Both the position numbers and the translations under genes were made by a program. Under the pieces are notes generated by a model that saw only the letters and a program-made list of their open reading frames with translations, was not told the origin of the DNA and made no database searches. Positions 35,336 to 45,812 of a stretch of DNA of 64,000 nucleotides are shown here, piece by piece; positions within the stretch are counted from its first letter, which is position 1; each line of letters opens with the position of its first letter. This DNA comes from Pseudomonas benzenivorans (GTDB lineage Bacteria; Pseudomonadota; Gammaproteobacteria; Pseudomonadales; Pseudomonadaceae), in NCBI RefSeq assembly GCF_024397895.1, contig NZ_CP073346.1:4402001-4466000 (forward strand), read 5' to 3'.

Positions 35336-36823
35336 ATGTTCGAGTCCGCCGAGATTGGTCACGCCATCGACAAGGACGCATTCGATGCCGAAGAGCCGCT
35401 GCTGCGCGAGGCGCTGCTGGAGGCGCAGTACGAACTGCGTCAACAGGGGCGCTTCGCGGTGATCATTCTGCTCAACGGCATCGAAGGTGCCGGCAAGGGT
35501 GAGACCGTCAAGCTGCTCAACGAGTGGATGGATCCGCGCCTGATTGAGGTCAGCACCTTCGATCGGCAGACCGATGAAGAGCTGGCACGACCGCCGGCCT
35601 GGCGTTACTGGCGCAAGCTGCCGCCCAAGGGGCGCATCGGCATCTTCTTCGGCAACTGGTACAGCCAGATGCTCCAGGGGCGGGTGCGCGGGGAGATCAA
35701 GAACGCCCAGCTGGATCAGGCGATTGCCGGCGCTCTGGCTCTGGAGCAGATGCTCTGCGACGAAGGCGCGCTGATCTTCAAGTTCTGGATGCACCTGTCC
35801 AGAGAACAGATGAAGGCGCGCCTCAAGACCCTGCAGGACGATCCCTTGCACAGCTGGCGCCTCAGCCCGCTGGACTGGCAGCAGTCGAAGACCTACGACA
35901 AGTTCGTGCGACACGGTGAGCGGGTGCTGCGTCGCACCAGTCGCGACTACGCGCCCTGGTATGTGGTGGAGGGGGCGGACGAGTATTACCGCAGTCTGAC
36001 GGTCGGGCGCATCCTGCTCGACGGGCTGCAGGCGGCGCTGAAGGCCAAGACGCCGCGGCTGCCCCAGCCCCATGCGGCGCCCTTGATCGCCAGCCTGGAC
36101 GAGCGCGGCCTGCTGGACAGTCTCGACCTGGGGCAGAGCCTGGACAAGGACGACTATCGGGAGCAGTTGGCGACCGAGCAGGCGCGTTTTTCCGGGCTGA
36201 TGCGCGACAAGCGCATGCGCAAGCACGCGCTGATCGCCGTGTTCGAGGGCAACGATGCGGCTGGCAAGGGCGGCGCCATTCGCCGCGTGACCGGCGCCCT
36301 GGACCCGCGTCAATACCACATCGTGCCGGTGGCGGCGCCGACCGAAGAGGAGCTTGCCCAGCCCTATCTGTGGCGCTTCTGGCGGCATGTGCCGGCCCGT
36401 GGCCGCTTCACCCTTTTCGACCGCTCCTGGTACGGCCGGGTGCTGGTGGAGCGGGTCGAAGGCTTCTGCGAGCCGGCCGACTGGTTGCGCGCCTACGGGG
36501 AAATCAACGACTTCGAGGAGCAGCTGAGCGAGGCTGGCGTGGTGCTGGTCAAGTTCTGGCTGGCGATCGATCAGGATACCCAGTTGGCGCGCTTCAAGGC
36601 GCGGGAGAAGATCCCGTTCAAGCGCTTCAAGATCACCGAAGACGACTGGCGAAATCGCGACAAGTGGCCGCTGTATCGCGAGGCGGTGGAGGACATGGTC
36701 GATCGCACCAGCACCGAGATCGCGCCCTGGACCCTGGTCGAGGCCAACGACAAGCGTTTCGCCCGGGTCAAGGTGCTGCGCACCATCAATAAGGCGCTGG
36801 AGGCGGCGTTCGCCGCAGATTGA
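35336..36823 (+). CDS. pap: Polyphosphate:AMP phosphotransferase (two-domain PPK2)
   Basis: 495 residues with two PPK2 domains in tandem, each with a Walker A: GIEGAGKGE (48-56) and GNDAAGKGG (about 305-313), and with RSWYGRVLVERVEGF in the second. Class II PPK2 of this fused kind phosphorylate AMP to ADP with polyphosphate. The first repeat keeps the Walker A but has GNWYSQML where the second has RSWYGR, which fits the known picture that the C-terminal half is the main active unit. AGGGAG upstream fixes the ATG at 35336. A strong terminator follows. Confidence 0.92.
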   Translation: MFESAEIGHAIDKDAFDAEEPLLREALLEAQYELRQQGRFAVIILLNGIEGAGKGETVKLLNEWMDPRLIEVSTFDRQTDEELARPPAWRYWRKLPPKGRIGIFFGNWYSQMLQGRVRGEIKNAQLDQAIAGALALEQMLCDEGALIFKFWMHLSREQMKARLKTLQDDPLHSWRLSPLDWQQSKTYDKFVRHGERVLRRTSRDYAPWYVVEGADEYYRSLTVGRILLDGLQAALKAKTPRLPQPHAAPLIASLDERGLLDSLDLGQSLDKDDYREQLATEQARFSGLMRDKRMRKHALIAVFEGNDAAGKGGAIRRVTGALDPRQYHIVPVAAPTEEELAQPYLWRFWRHVPARGRFTLFDRSWYGRVLVERVEGFCEPADWLRAYGEINDFEEQLSEAGVVLVKFWLAIDQDTQLARFKAREKIPFKRFKITEDDWRNRDKWPLYREAVEDMVDRTSTEIAPWTLVEANDKRFARVKVLRTINKALEAAFAAD

Positions 36824-36841
36824 AGCGGGCCTGTGCTACCC

Positions 36842-36873
36842 ACGAAAAACCGCGCCTCGGCGCGGTTTTTCGT
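36842..36873. terminator. Bidirectional intrinsic terminator after pap
   Basis: A near-perfect palindrome: ACGAAAAACCGCGCC (36842-36856) against GGCGCGGTTTTTCGT (36859-36873). It has A-runs on one side and T-runs on the other, so it can stop the pap message rightward and the DUF6316-like message leftward. It lies between the two convergent genes. Confidence 0.9.
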
Positions 36874-36895
36874 TTTTCGTGGGCTGTACTTTCGC

Positions 36896-37105
36896 CTAGA
36901 AGGCCCGGCTCTCGATGATGTCGTTCGCCTGCACCATGCGGCGCACGTACAGGGCGATTTCCCGTTCGGCATCGACGCGCGTGAAATAGGGGCCTTCCAG
37001 CGTGCCTTCGCGGGTGGCGAAAAAGTACTGTCCGTTGACCGCGCTGACACGCTCGCTGCGATAGTGCGTGCCGGGGCCTGGATCGATCTGCCGCTGACCA
37101 AACAT
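36896..37105 (-). CDS. Small protein, DUF6316-like
   Basis: 69 residues: a soluble protein with HYRSERVSAVNGQYFFATRE and EGPYFTRVDAEREIALYVR, a pattern I associate with the DUF6316 family of small Pseudomonas proteins. The function is unknown. Convergent with pap, with a shared terminator between. The region 37106-37337 upstream has no gene and is somewhat AT-rich around 37180-37260. Confidence 0.65.
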   Translation of the reverse strand: MFGQRQIDPGPGTHYRSERVSAVNGQYFFATREGTLEGPYFTRVDAEREIALYVRRMVQANDIIESRAF

Positions 37106-37337
37106 GGGAGTGACCTCACACTGTAAGCCTCCTTCAAGAGTCTAACCCCGGGTCATGGTTGTGAAGGGGTTCGCGACCAGTGGTTGATTTTTCCGCCAAA
37201 TCGATTCAATTGGCCGAATTTGAAAGTTATTTTGGCGCCAATATCATGGCGATTCCAAAAGGCCATTATGGCGGTAAGGGCGCCGAACACGGCTGCACTG
37301 GTGCTGTGCCGCTCGGCGCCGCTGCGTTTAGGACATG

Positions 37338-37360
37338 CCGGCCCGCCTGTCGCGGGCCGG
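37338..37360 (-). terminator. Hairpin after the quinone reductase-like gene
   Basis: CCGGCCCGC (37338-37346) and GCGGGCCGG (37352-37360) form a 9-bp stem with loop CTGTC, three bases past the stop of the minus-strand gene. The following minus-strand bases (CATGTCCTAAACG) have no T-run, so its strength as an intrinsic terminator is doubtful. Confidence 0.4.
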
Positions 37361-37363
37361 TGC

Positions 37364-37973
37364 TCAGGCGTCTACGCCCAGTTTCTCGGCCCGCAGCAGC
37401 CAGCTTTGCCGCTGCGCCTCGGAGGATGGGCGCACCGGGGCGAATTCGGCCAGGCGGCGGGTCCTGATGCCGCTGAAACCGAGGATGGTGCGGGTCATCT
37501 GGCGGTGCGCCGGCGCGCCGTAGATCCAGCGAAAGTACCAGGGCGGCGTATCCAGGGTCACCAGCAGGTCGGCGGTGCGGCCGTGCAGCAGCTTGTCCCA
37601 GGCCTGCGAGCGGCCGCGGTACTTGAAGGCGAAACCGGGCAGGAACACCCGGTCGAAGAAGCCCTTGAGCAACGCCGGCAGGCCGCCCCACCAGACCGGG
37701 TAGACGAACACCAGGTGTTCGGCCCAATGGATCTGGCGCTGAGCTTCGAGCAGGTCCGGCTCCAGGTGCTGGCCCTGGTCGTAGCCGTCTCTCAGCACCG
37801 GGTCGAAACTCAGTTCCCCCAGCTTCAGTTGCCGCACCACATGGCCCTTGCCGCGTGCGCCCTGGGCGTAGGCCTCGCCCAGGGCATGGCAGAGACCTGC
37901 GGCCTTGGGCGTGCCGACTATCATCAGGATGCGCTTGCCATCGCCTTCCAGCGGCGTCGCGCCGCTTTTCGTC

Positions 37974-37981
<8 letters not shown>
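37364..37981 (-). CDS. Flavodoxin-fold NAD(P)H quinone reductase-like protein
   Basis: 205 residues of the Flavodoxin_2 (KefF/MdaB-like) family: [17 protein letters not shown] for the FMN phosphate loop, [20 protein letters not shown] and [14 protein letters not shown]. Such proteins reduce quinones with NAD(P)H, but the substrate is unknown here. The first codons overlap the end of fumC by 8 bases, so the two are translated from one message. Confidence 0.85.
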
Positions 37982-39368
<1,387 letters not shown>

Positions 39369-39440
39369 GGCGGCTCTCCAGATGCTTTCTAGCAAGCTTA
39401 GGCCGCACCGAGCGGTCGAGGGTTCCCTGGCGACCGGCGA

Positions 39441-40451
39441 TTACCAGCGTGTGCGGGTGGTGCCGAGCCAGCCGAGCGCGCCGTTGACCGGCACGTGCTC
39501 GCCCGAAGGTGCTCGCAGCACGCCGTCGAAGTGGCCGAACCACTGCTGGTTGTCGGCATAGAACGGTCCCGCCCGTGGACAGGCGCGGTGCCGCTGGCGT
39601 GGGGTGAAGGTCAGGTTGACCCGTTCATCGGCGGTGGTCAGGGCCCAGGGCGCCAGGCGACTAGGTGGGAGCTGATCGATGTGTATCGGACTGTCCAGGT
39701 GCTGCAGTTCGCCGCCGAACCACAGGGCGTTCTCCGAGAGGCCGCTGTGGTCGGTCCAGCCGGCGCCGAAGTTGCCGGCGATACCGCCCGGCGCGGCGAA
39801 GGCGGCGCGGGTCCAGTGGCTGTGCAGGGGCCAGACGCCGCGGCCGAAGTCCAGGGCGGCGAAGCTCTGTCCGGCGCTGCAGGTGTAGTGGCGAGTGCCC
39901 AGCTGCACGCTGCCGCTGGCGGGTAGGCCAAGTTGTCGGCAGGTGGCGTGAAAGCCACGATGGGCGAGCGGGGCGACCAGGTTGACCGAGTCCAGGTGGG
40001 CGGGTCGCTGGATGTCCAGGGCGACCTGCAGGGGTTGCCCGCCGAGTGGCGTGGCGGCGACCGTCAGGCGCACTCGGCCGGTGTGCTCGGCGACCCGTAA
40101 TTGCAGGCGCGGGTGGTTGAATTCATGGCTCTGCTGGGGCTGGCTCGGCAGCCGGCAACCCCGTCCCAGCAGGCGCAGGTGGCTGTGGGCCACGGCTTCG
40201 CCGCTCTCCAGGTCGAGAAAGTACACGGCGCCATAGCCGAGATAGTCGAGGTCGGCCTGGGTCAGCGAGAGCATCCACTGCGGTGTGGTGATGCACCAGT
40301 GGTTCCAGCGTTTGCGGCGGCCGAAGTGGCCGGGCAGGGTGCAGTCGACCTGGGGCCGCGGCGACCAGCCGATGGCCCGCGGATTGAGGCGCCCATGCTC
40401 ATCGCAGAGGTCGATCAATGCCTGGGGGTTGGGCAGGGTGAAGCTGTTCAT
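39441..40451 (-). CDS. DUF2804 family protein
   Basis: 336 residues, soluble, rich in Trp and His. The pattern CDEHGRLNPRAIGWSPRP at the start, RRKRWNHWCITTP, and later DFGRGVWPLHSHWTRAAF matches the DUF2804 family, which has no established role. It could form one transcript with fumC. The 267 bases upstream (40452-40718), shared with the divergent DUF2059 gene, contain no gene. Confidence 0.8.
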   Translation of the reverse strand: MNSFTLPNPQALIDLCDEHGRLNPRAIGWSPRPQVDCTLPGHFGRRKRWNHWCITTPQWMLSLTQADLDYLGYGAVYFLDLESGEAVAHSHLRLLGRGCRLPSQPQQSHEFNHPRLQLRVAEHTGRVRLTVAATPLGGQPLQVALDIQRPAHLDSVNLVAPLAHRGFHATCRQLGLPASGSVQLGTRHYTCSAGQSFAALDFGRGVWPLHSHWTRAAFAAPGGIAGNFGAGWTDHSGLSENALWFGGELQHLDSPIHIDQLPPSRLAPWALTTADERVNLTFTPRQRHRACPRAGPFYADNQQWFGHFDGVLRAPSGEHVPVNGALGWLGTTRTRW

Positions 40452-40718
40452 CGGACACGTCCATGTGTGCTGGGCGCTGAAGCGTCAGCGCGGTGATCTA
40501 GAGAGCCTGGTAATGAATGATAGCAAGCTGTCGAGCATGCCCAGGCGACTTTGTCGGGAGCAAGTACTGGCATTCTGCTTTGGGCGCGGGAGGTGAGCCA
40601 GTGCGCAGTTTTCTGTTGCACCTTGCGGCGGCCGAAGCTTGAGTGTGCGCAAGGCTTGGGCACAGAATGTCGGCCCATGGGGGCCATTCGACCCCTTTTT
40701 CTTGTCCGGGAGTACTCG

Positions 40719-41219
40719 ATGCCTCGTTTTACCGCCCTCTGTGCTGCGCTGCTGTTGGCGTGCGCCAGTGCCCAGGCGTTCGCCGATGCCGCCAGTCATG
40801 CCGCCGATGCCGAGCGCTTCCTCAAGCTCGCGCGCGCCGAGCGGCTGACCGTGCCGGTCTACGCGCAGGTGCAACAGATGTTTGCCCAGCGTTTCGCCGA
40901 AAGCCAGGCGCCGGAGAGCCAGCGTGCGCTGCTGGAGCGCTACCAGGCCAAGGCCAATGCAGCCCTGGAAAAGGCGGTGGGTTGGGAGGTGGTCAAGCCG
41001 GACCTGGTCAAGCTCTACACCAGCCATTTCAATGAGCAGGAAATGCAGGAGCTGCTGGCCTTCTATCAGTCGCCCCTGGGGCGCAAAGTGCTGGAAAAGA
41101 TGCCGATGCTCACCGCCCAGTCGGCGCGCCTGACCCAGAACAGGCTGGAGGCGGCGGTGCCGCGGGTGAACAAACTGTTGGCGGACATGACCGCCGAACT
41201 GCAACCGAACAAACCGTAA
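40719..41219 (+). CDS. Exported DUF2059 protein
   Basis: 166 residues with a clear signal peptide (PRFTALCAALLLACASAQAF, then ADA cleavage region) and a helical DUF2059 domain (LYTSHFNEQEMQELLAFYQ, SPLGRKVLEKMP). Probably periplasmic; the function is unknown. Start chosen at 40719 with CGGGAG upstream; the frame extends to 40551 but that part looks non-coding. Followed by bolA after 12 bases. Confidence 0.85.
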   Translation: MPRFTALCAALLLACASAQAFADAASHAADAERFLKLARAERLTVPVYAQVQQMFAQRFAESQAPESQRALLERYQAKANAALEKAVGWEVVKPDLVKLYTSHFNEQEMQELLAFYQSPLGRKVLEKMPMLTAQSARLTQNRLEAAVPRVNKLLADMTAELQPNKP

Positions 41220-41231
41220 GCGGAGTCATCG

Positions 41232-41537
41232 ATGTCGAAACTGGAGCAACTGCAGGCCGCCTTTGCCGCGCTGCAGCCGCAGCACCTCGAGGTGCTGGAC
41301 GAAAGCCACATGCACAGCCGTGGCCTGGAGACCCACTACAAGGCGGTCATCGTCAGCCCCCAGTTCAGCGGGTTGAACGCGGTCAAGCGGCACCAGAAGG
41401 TCTATGCCAGCCTTGGCGAGTTGATGAGCCAGCTGCATGCCCTGGCGCTGCACACCTACACGCCCGAAGAGTGGGCGCAACAGGGCGCCGCGCCGGACTC
41501 GCCGACCTGTCGCGGCGGCAGCAAGCACGACCACTGA
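41232..41537 (+). CDS. bolA: BolA family protein
   Basis: 101 residues. BolA hallmarks: LEVLDESHMHSRGLETHYK, VIVSPQFSGLNAVKRHQKVY. These proteins pair with monothiol glutaredoxins and affect cell shape and biofilm. It lies twelve bases after the DUF2059 gene, probably one transcript, and is followed by a terminator-like hairpin. Confidence 0.92.
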   Translation: MSKLEQLQAAFAALQPQHLEVLDESHMHSRGLETHYKAVIVSPQFSGLNAVKRHQKVYASLGELMSQLHALALHTYTPEEWAQQGAAPDSPTCRGGSKHDH

Positions 41538-41666
41538 TCGTACCGGCCGCGTCGGGCTTTGCGGCGGCGAAATGCGTCGCCGAGGGCCGGTCGCGCGGCG
41601 GCGCGCCGTCGGCTGAGGCAATTGGCCCCTACACGACAGGCGCCAGGAAACGTAAACTTCACCCTG

Positions 41667-41693
41667 CGCCGGCCTCGCCGGCGTTTTCGTTTT
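41667..41693 (+). terminator. Intrinsic terminator or attenuator before trhO
   Basis: CGCCGGC-CTC-GCCGGCG (41667-41683) is followed at once by TTTTCGTTTT. It would stop the bolA transcript, or attenuate trhO if a promoter lies in 41538-41660. No gene is seen in 41538-41743. Confidence 0.75.
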
Positions 41694-41743
41694 AGAGGCC
41701 CAGTCCGCCCTTTGCGAGGGCGACTACTGAAGGAAGCTGCTCC

Positions 41744-42682
41744 ATGACCGACAAGATCGTCGTGGCAGCGCTGTACAAGTTCGTCTCCCTGACGGACTAC
41801 CAGGCGCTGCGCGAACCCCTGCTGCAAGCCATGCTGGACAACGGCATCAAAGGCACCCTGCTGCTGGCCGAGGAAGGCATAAACGGCACCGTTTCCGGCA
41901 GCCGCGCGGGCATCGATGGCCTGCTCGCCTGGTTCCGTCTCGACCCGCGCCTGGCGGATGTCGACCACAAGGAATCCTACTGCGACGAGCAACCGTTCTA
42001 CCGCACCAAGGTCAAGCTGAAGAAGGAAATCGTCACCCTCGGGGTGCCGGACGTCGACCCCAACCAGCGGGTCGGCACCTACGTCGAGCCCAAGGACTGG
42101 AACGACCTGATCAGCGACCCCGAAGTGCTGCTGATCGACACCCGCAACGACTACGAAGTGGCCATCGGCACCTTCGAGGGTGCGGTCGACCCCAAGACCA
42201 AGTCGTTTCGCGAGTTTCCCGAGTACATCCAGGCCAACTTCGACCCGGCCAGGCACAAGAAGGTGGCGATGTTCTGCACCGGCGGCATTCGCTGCGAGAA
42301 GGCCTCCAGCTACATGCTCGGGCAGGGCTTCGAGGAGGTGTTCCACCTCAAGGGCGGCATCCTCAAGTACCTCGAAGAGGTGCCCCAGGAGCAGACCCGC
42401 TGGCGCGGCGACTGCTTCGTCTTCGACAACCGGGTCACCGTGCGCCATGACCTCAGCGAGGGCGACTACGACCAGTGTCACGCCTGCCGCACCCCGGTGT
42501 CGGTGGCCGACCGTGAGTCCGAGTTCTACACCCCGGGCGTCAGCTGCCCGCATTGCTGGGATTCGCTGCCGGAGAAGACCCGCGCCGGTGCCCGCGAGCG
42601 GCAGAAACAGATCGAGCTGGCCAAGGCGCGCAACCTGCCGCACCCTCTGGGCTACAACCCCCGCCAATCCTCCGAGGCCTGA
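41744..42682 (+). CDS. trhO: TrhO, tRNA uridine-34 hydroxylase (rhodanese-like)
   Basis: 312 residues. An N-terminal acylphosphatase-like domain ([18 protein letters not shown]) and a rhodanese domain with [17 protein letters not shown] and the active-site loop [14 protein letters not shown], Cys178. A C-terminal Cys-rich tail ([16 protein letters not shown]) may bind zinc. TrhO (YceA) hydroxylates U34 of some tRNAs. AAGGAAG precedes the ATG. Followed after two bases by the DsbA-family gene. Confidence 0.92.
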   Translation: MTDKIVVAALYKFVSLTDYQALREPLLQAMLDNGIKGTLLLAEEGINGTVSGSRAGIDGLLAWFRLDPRLADVDHKESYCDEQPFYRTKVKLKKEIVTLGVPDVDPNQRVGTYVEPKDWNDLISDPEVLLIDTRNDYEVAIGTFEGAVDPKTKSFREFPEYIQANFDPARHKKVAMFCTGGIRCEKASSYMLGQGFEEVFHLKGGILKYLEEVPQEQTRWRGDCFVFDNRVTVRHDLSEGDYDQCHACRTPVSVADRESEFYTPGVSCPHCWDSLPEKTRAGARERQKQIELAKARNLPHPLGYNPRQSSEA

Positions 42683-42684
42683 CC

Positions 42685-43317
42685 ATGCCTGCACGCCTGC
42701 TCTACGTGATGGACCCGATGTGTTCCTGGTGCTGGGGCTTTGCCCCGGTGCTCGAGTCCCTCGCCGAGCAGGCGGCCGCCGCCGGGGTGCCGCTGCAGCT
42801 GGTGGTCGGCGGCCTGCGCCGTGAGCGCATCGGCGTCGATGCGGCGGCGCGGGTGCGTTACCTGGGCTACTGGCAGGCGGTCAACGCCAGTACCGGGCAG
42901 CTGTTCAACTTCGAGCAGGGGCTGCCCGAGGGGCTGGTCTACGATACCGAGCCGGCCTGCCGGGCCCTGGTCACCGCGCGCCAGCTCGACCCCGAGAGCA
43001 CCTGGCCGCTGGCCAAGCTGATCCAGCAGGCGTTCTACACCGAAGGCGTCGATGTGACCCAGGCCGGGCAGCTGGTGCGCCTGGCCGAGCAGGCCGGGAT
43101 TCCGCGCATCGAGTTCGCCGAGGCCTTCGACAGCCCGGCTGCCCATGCGGCCACTGCCGCCGACTTTGCCTGGGTGCAGGATCTGGGCATCGCCGGTTTC
43201 CCCACACTGCTGGCCGAGCGCGATGGCCAGCTGGCCCTGCTGACCAACGGCTACCAGCCGCTCGACGCTCTGGCGCCGCTGCTCGGGCGCTGGCTGGAGC
43301 GCGCCGCCCATGGCTGA
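42685..43317 (+). CDS. DsbA-family thiol oxidoreductase-like protein
   Basis: 210 residues with a thioredoxin fold and a CSWC active site at residues 13-16 (MDPMCSWCWGFAPVLE), a helical insert and the cis-Pro loop GIAGFPTLLAERDGQ. No signal peptide, so it acts in the cytoplasm, like FrnE-type proteins. It starts two bases after trhO and overlaps the ABC transporter gene by 8 bases. Confidence 0.88.
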   Translation: MPARLLYVMDPMCSWCWGFAPVLESLAEQAAAAGVPLQLVVGGLRRERIGVDAAARVRYLGYWQAVNASTGQLFNFEQGLPEGLVYDTEPACRALVTARQLDPESTWPLAKLIQQAFYTEGVDVTQAGQLVRLAEQAGIPRIEFAEAFDSPAAHAATAADFAWVQDLGIAGFPTLLAERDGQLALLTNGYQPLDALAPLLGRWLERAAHG

Positions 43318-45091
43318 CCGGCTGAGCTGGGCAGAAATCCGTCGCCTGGCCCTACAGCACAAGAAGCCCCTGGTCCTGGCCAATGTCGTGGCGCTGCTGG
43401 CGACCCTGTGCAGCGTGCCGATTCCACTGCTGCTGCCGCTGCTGGTCGACGAAGTGCTGCTGGGCGATGGCGACGCCGCGCTCAAGGTGATGGATCACTT
43501 CCTGCCCGGCGCCTGGGAGAGCGCGGCCGGCTATATCGGCCTGATGCTGCTGCTGACCCTGCTGCTGCGCGGCGCGGCGCTGGTGTTCAACGTCCTGCAG
43601 GCACGCCAGTTCGCGCGCCTGTCCAAGGACATCGTCTACCGCATCCGCATTCGCCTGATCGAGCGGCTCAAGCGCATCTCCCTCGGCGAGTACGAGAGCC
43701 TCGGCGGCGGCACCGTAACGACTCATCTGGTCACCGACCTGGACACCCTGGACAAGTTCGTCGGCGAGACCCTCAGCCGCTTCCTGGTGGCGATCCTGAC
43801 CCTGACCGGCACCGCGGCCATTCTGCTGTGGATGCACTGGCAGCTGGCGCTGCTGATCCTGCTGTTCAACCCCCTGGTGATCTTCGCCTCGGTGCAGCTG
43901 GGCAAGCGGGTCAAGCAGCTGAAGAAGCTGGAAAACGACAGCACCTCGCGCTTCACCCAGGCGCTCACCGAGACCCTGGAGGCGATTCAGGAGATTCGCG
44001 CGAGCAACCGCCAGGGCTACTTCCTCGGTCGCCTCGGCGGCCGCGCCCGGGAAGTGCGCGACTACGCCACCGCCTCGCAGTGGAAGAGCGATGCCTCCAA
44101 CCGCGCCAGCGGCCTGCTGTTCCAGTTCGGCATCGACGTGTTCCGCGCCGCGGCCATGCTCACCGTGCTGTTCTCCGACCTGTCGATCGGCCAGATGCTC
44201 GCGGTGTTCAGCTACCTGTGGTTCATGATCGGCCCGGTCGAGCAGCTGCTCAGCCTGCAGTACGCCTTCTACGCCGCCGGCGGCGCCCTGCAGCGGATCA
44301 ACGAGCTGCTGGCGCGGGCCGACGAGCCGCAGTATGCGGGGCGCATCGACCCGTTCAAGGGGCGCGAGACGGTGGGTATCGAGGTGAAGGGGCTGACCTT
44401 CGCCTACAACGACGAGCCGGTGCTGGACCGCCTCGACCTGAGCATCGGCGCCGGCGAGAAGGTCGCCATAGTCGGCGCCAGCGGCGGCGGCAAGAGCACC
44501 CTGGTGCAGCTGCTGCTCGGCCTCTACACGCCCCAGGCCGGCACCATCAGCTTCGGCGGCAGCAGCCAGGCGGAGATCGGCCTGGAAAAGGTTCGCGAGC
44601 AGATCGCCGTGGTGCTGCAGCACCCGGCGCTGTTCAACGACACGGTGCGCGCCAACCTGTGCATGGGCCGCGAACGCAGCGACGAGGCCTGCTGGCGGGC
44701 GCTGGAGATCGCCCAGCTGGCCACCACCATCGGCATGCTGCCGCAGGGGCTGGACACCATAGTCGGCCGCTCGGGCGTGCGCCTGTCCGGCGGCCAGCGC
44801 CAGCGCCTGGCGATCGCCCGCATGGTGCTGGCCGAGCCCAAGGTGGTGATTCTCGACGAAGCCACCTCGGCCCTGGATGCCGCCACCGAGTACTCCCTGC
44901 ACCAGGCCCTGGCGCAGTTCCTCAACGGCCGCACCACCCTGATCATCGCCCACCGCCTGAGCGCGGTGAAGCAGGCCGACCGGGTGCTGGTGTTCGATGG
45001 CGGGCGCATCGCCGAAGATGGCGACCACCAGCAGCTGATTGCCGTGGGTGGGCTCTACGCCAAGTTGTATGGGCATTTGCAGCAGCACTGA
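43310..45091 (+). CDS. ABC exporter, fused permease/ATPase
   Basis: 593 residues. Type I exporter half-transporter: six membrane segments in about 1-320 and a nucleotide-binding domain with Walker A VGASGGGKSTL, signature LSGGQRQRLAIARM, Walker B VVILDEATSALD and H-loop IIAHRL. The MsbA/MdlB-like family exports lipids or drugs; the substrate is not predictable. Overlap with the DsbA-like gene suggests an operon trhO-dsbA-like-ABC. Confidence 0.9.
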   Translation: MADRLSWAEIRRLALQHKKPLVLANVVALLATLCSVPIPLLLPLLVDEVLLGDGDAALKVMDHFLPGAWESAAGYIGLMLLLTLLLRGAALVFNVLQARQFARLSKDIVYRIRIRLIERLKRISLGEYESLGGGTVTTHLVTDLDTLDKFVGETLSRFLVAILTLTGTAAILLWMHWQLALLILLFNPLVIFASVQLGKRVKQLKKLENDSTSRFTQALTETLEAIQEIRASNRQGYFLGRLGGRAREVRDYATASQWKSDASNRASGLLFQFGIDVFRAAAMLTVLFSDLSIGQMLAVFSYLWFMIGPVEQLLSLQYAFYAAGGALQRINELLARADEPQYAGRIDPFKGRETVGIEVKGLTFAYNDEPVLDRLDLSIGAGEKVAIVGASGGGKSTLVQLLLGLYTPQAGTISFGGSSQAEIGLEKVREQIAVVLQHPALFNDTVRANLCMGRERSDEACWRALEIAQLATTIGMLPQGLDTIVGRSGVRLSGGQRQRLAIARMVLAEPKVVILDEATSALDAATEYSLHQALAQFLNGRTTLIIAHRLSAVKQADRVLVFDGGRIAEDGDHQQLIAVGGLYAKLYGHLQQH

Positions 45092-45127
45092 GTCCCGGTG
45101 GGCATCAGGTGTGCGGTTGGCGCTGAG

Positions 45128-45715
45128 TCAGGGGGCGCTGCGGTTGGCCGCCGGCTTGCCTGCCGATGTCAGCTCGGGCCCCGCGCTCCACTGCTTCAGT
45201 TCTTCGGCCCGTGCGCGGCTTTCGGCCAGTGGCTTGTCCAGTATCTCGTTGTAGTAGTCCAGCCAGCTGCGTGAGCCAGGGATCATGCCGGCCAGTTCAC
45301 CCATGCCGGTTTTCAGGGCGGCAAGGCTTTTCTGGTAGCTCTGTTCCTGGCCGATCAGGGTCTTGGCCACTTGTTGAATGGCGTCCGGACTGTTGACCAC
45401 AGGTGCGGTCGACAGGGTTTTGCTGCCTTGGGCGGCCACAAGCTGGTTGTTTTGCTGCTCCAGGGCGGCGAGCTTCTTTTCCAGCAGCAGCTGCTGGTTC
45501 TGCAGGTCCTGTAGCTGTTGTGCATCGGCGCCGGGGCTTGTCTCGCGGAGTAGGGTCGCGGTTGACCAACTGGCAAGCACAACGACCAGCATCAACGCCA
45601 GGCCAATCAGCACGATGCGGTCGACTCGTCGGCCTTTCTCCAGCCGTTCAAGGCGCTGCTCGTCGCTGGGCGGCGCGCTTGCCAGGTCATAGGTTTCTGG
45701 GTTGTCGCTGTTCAT
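45128..45715 (-). CDS. Membrane-anchored coiled-coil protein of unknown function
   Basis: 195 residues. A short cytoplasmic N-terminus (DEQRLERLEKGRRVDR), one membrane segment (IVLIGLALMLVVVLASW) and then a Gln/Leu-rich coiled coil (QQLQDLQNQQLLLEKKLAAL) reaching into the periplasm, ending in an Ala/Pro-rich tail. The codon use and ribosome site support a real gene. I do not recognise the family. It lies downstream of the c-di-GMP gene on the same strand, so it might belong to that signalling group. Confidence 0.65.
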   Translation of the reverse strand: MNSDNPETYDLASAPPSDEQRLERLEKGRRVDRIVLIGLALMLVVVLASWSTATLLRETSPGADAQQLQDLQNQQLLLEKKLAALEQQNNQLVAAQGSKTLSTAPVVNSPDAIQQVAKTLIGQEQSYQKSLAALKTGMGELAGMIPGSRSWLDYYNEILDKPLAESRARAEELKQWSAGPELTSAGKPAANRSAP

Positions 45716-45812
45716 GCCCGCTACGCCTCCTTGTAATGCTTGTCAGGATAATCGAGAAATTGATGGCCAGGAGCCACTACTTTAAGGTGGTGGCGATTGC
45801 CTTCAGGTCGCC

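Noticed and set aside
43352..45088. 578-codon minus-strand frame opposite the ABC exporter
   Set aside because: Antisense shadow; Walker and signature motifs belong to the + strand.
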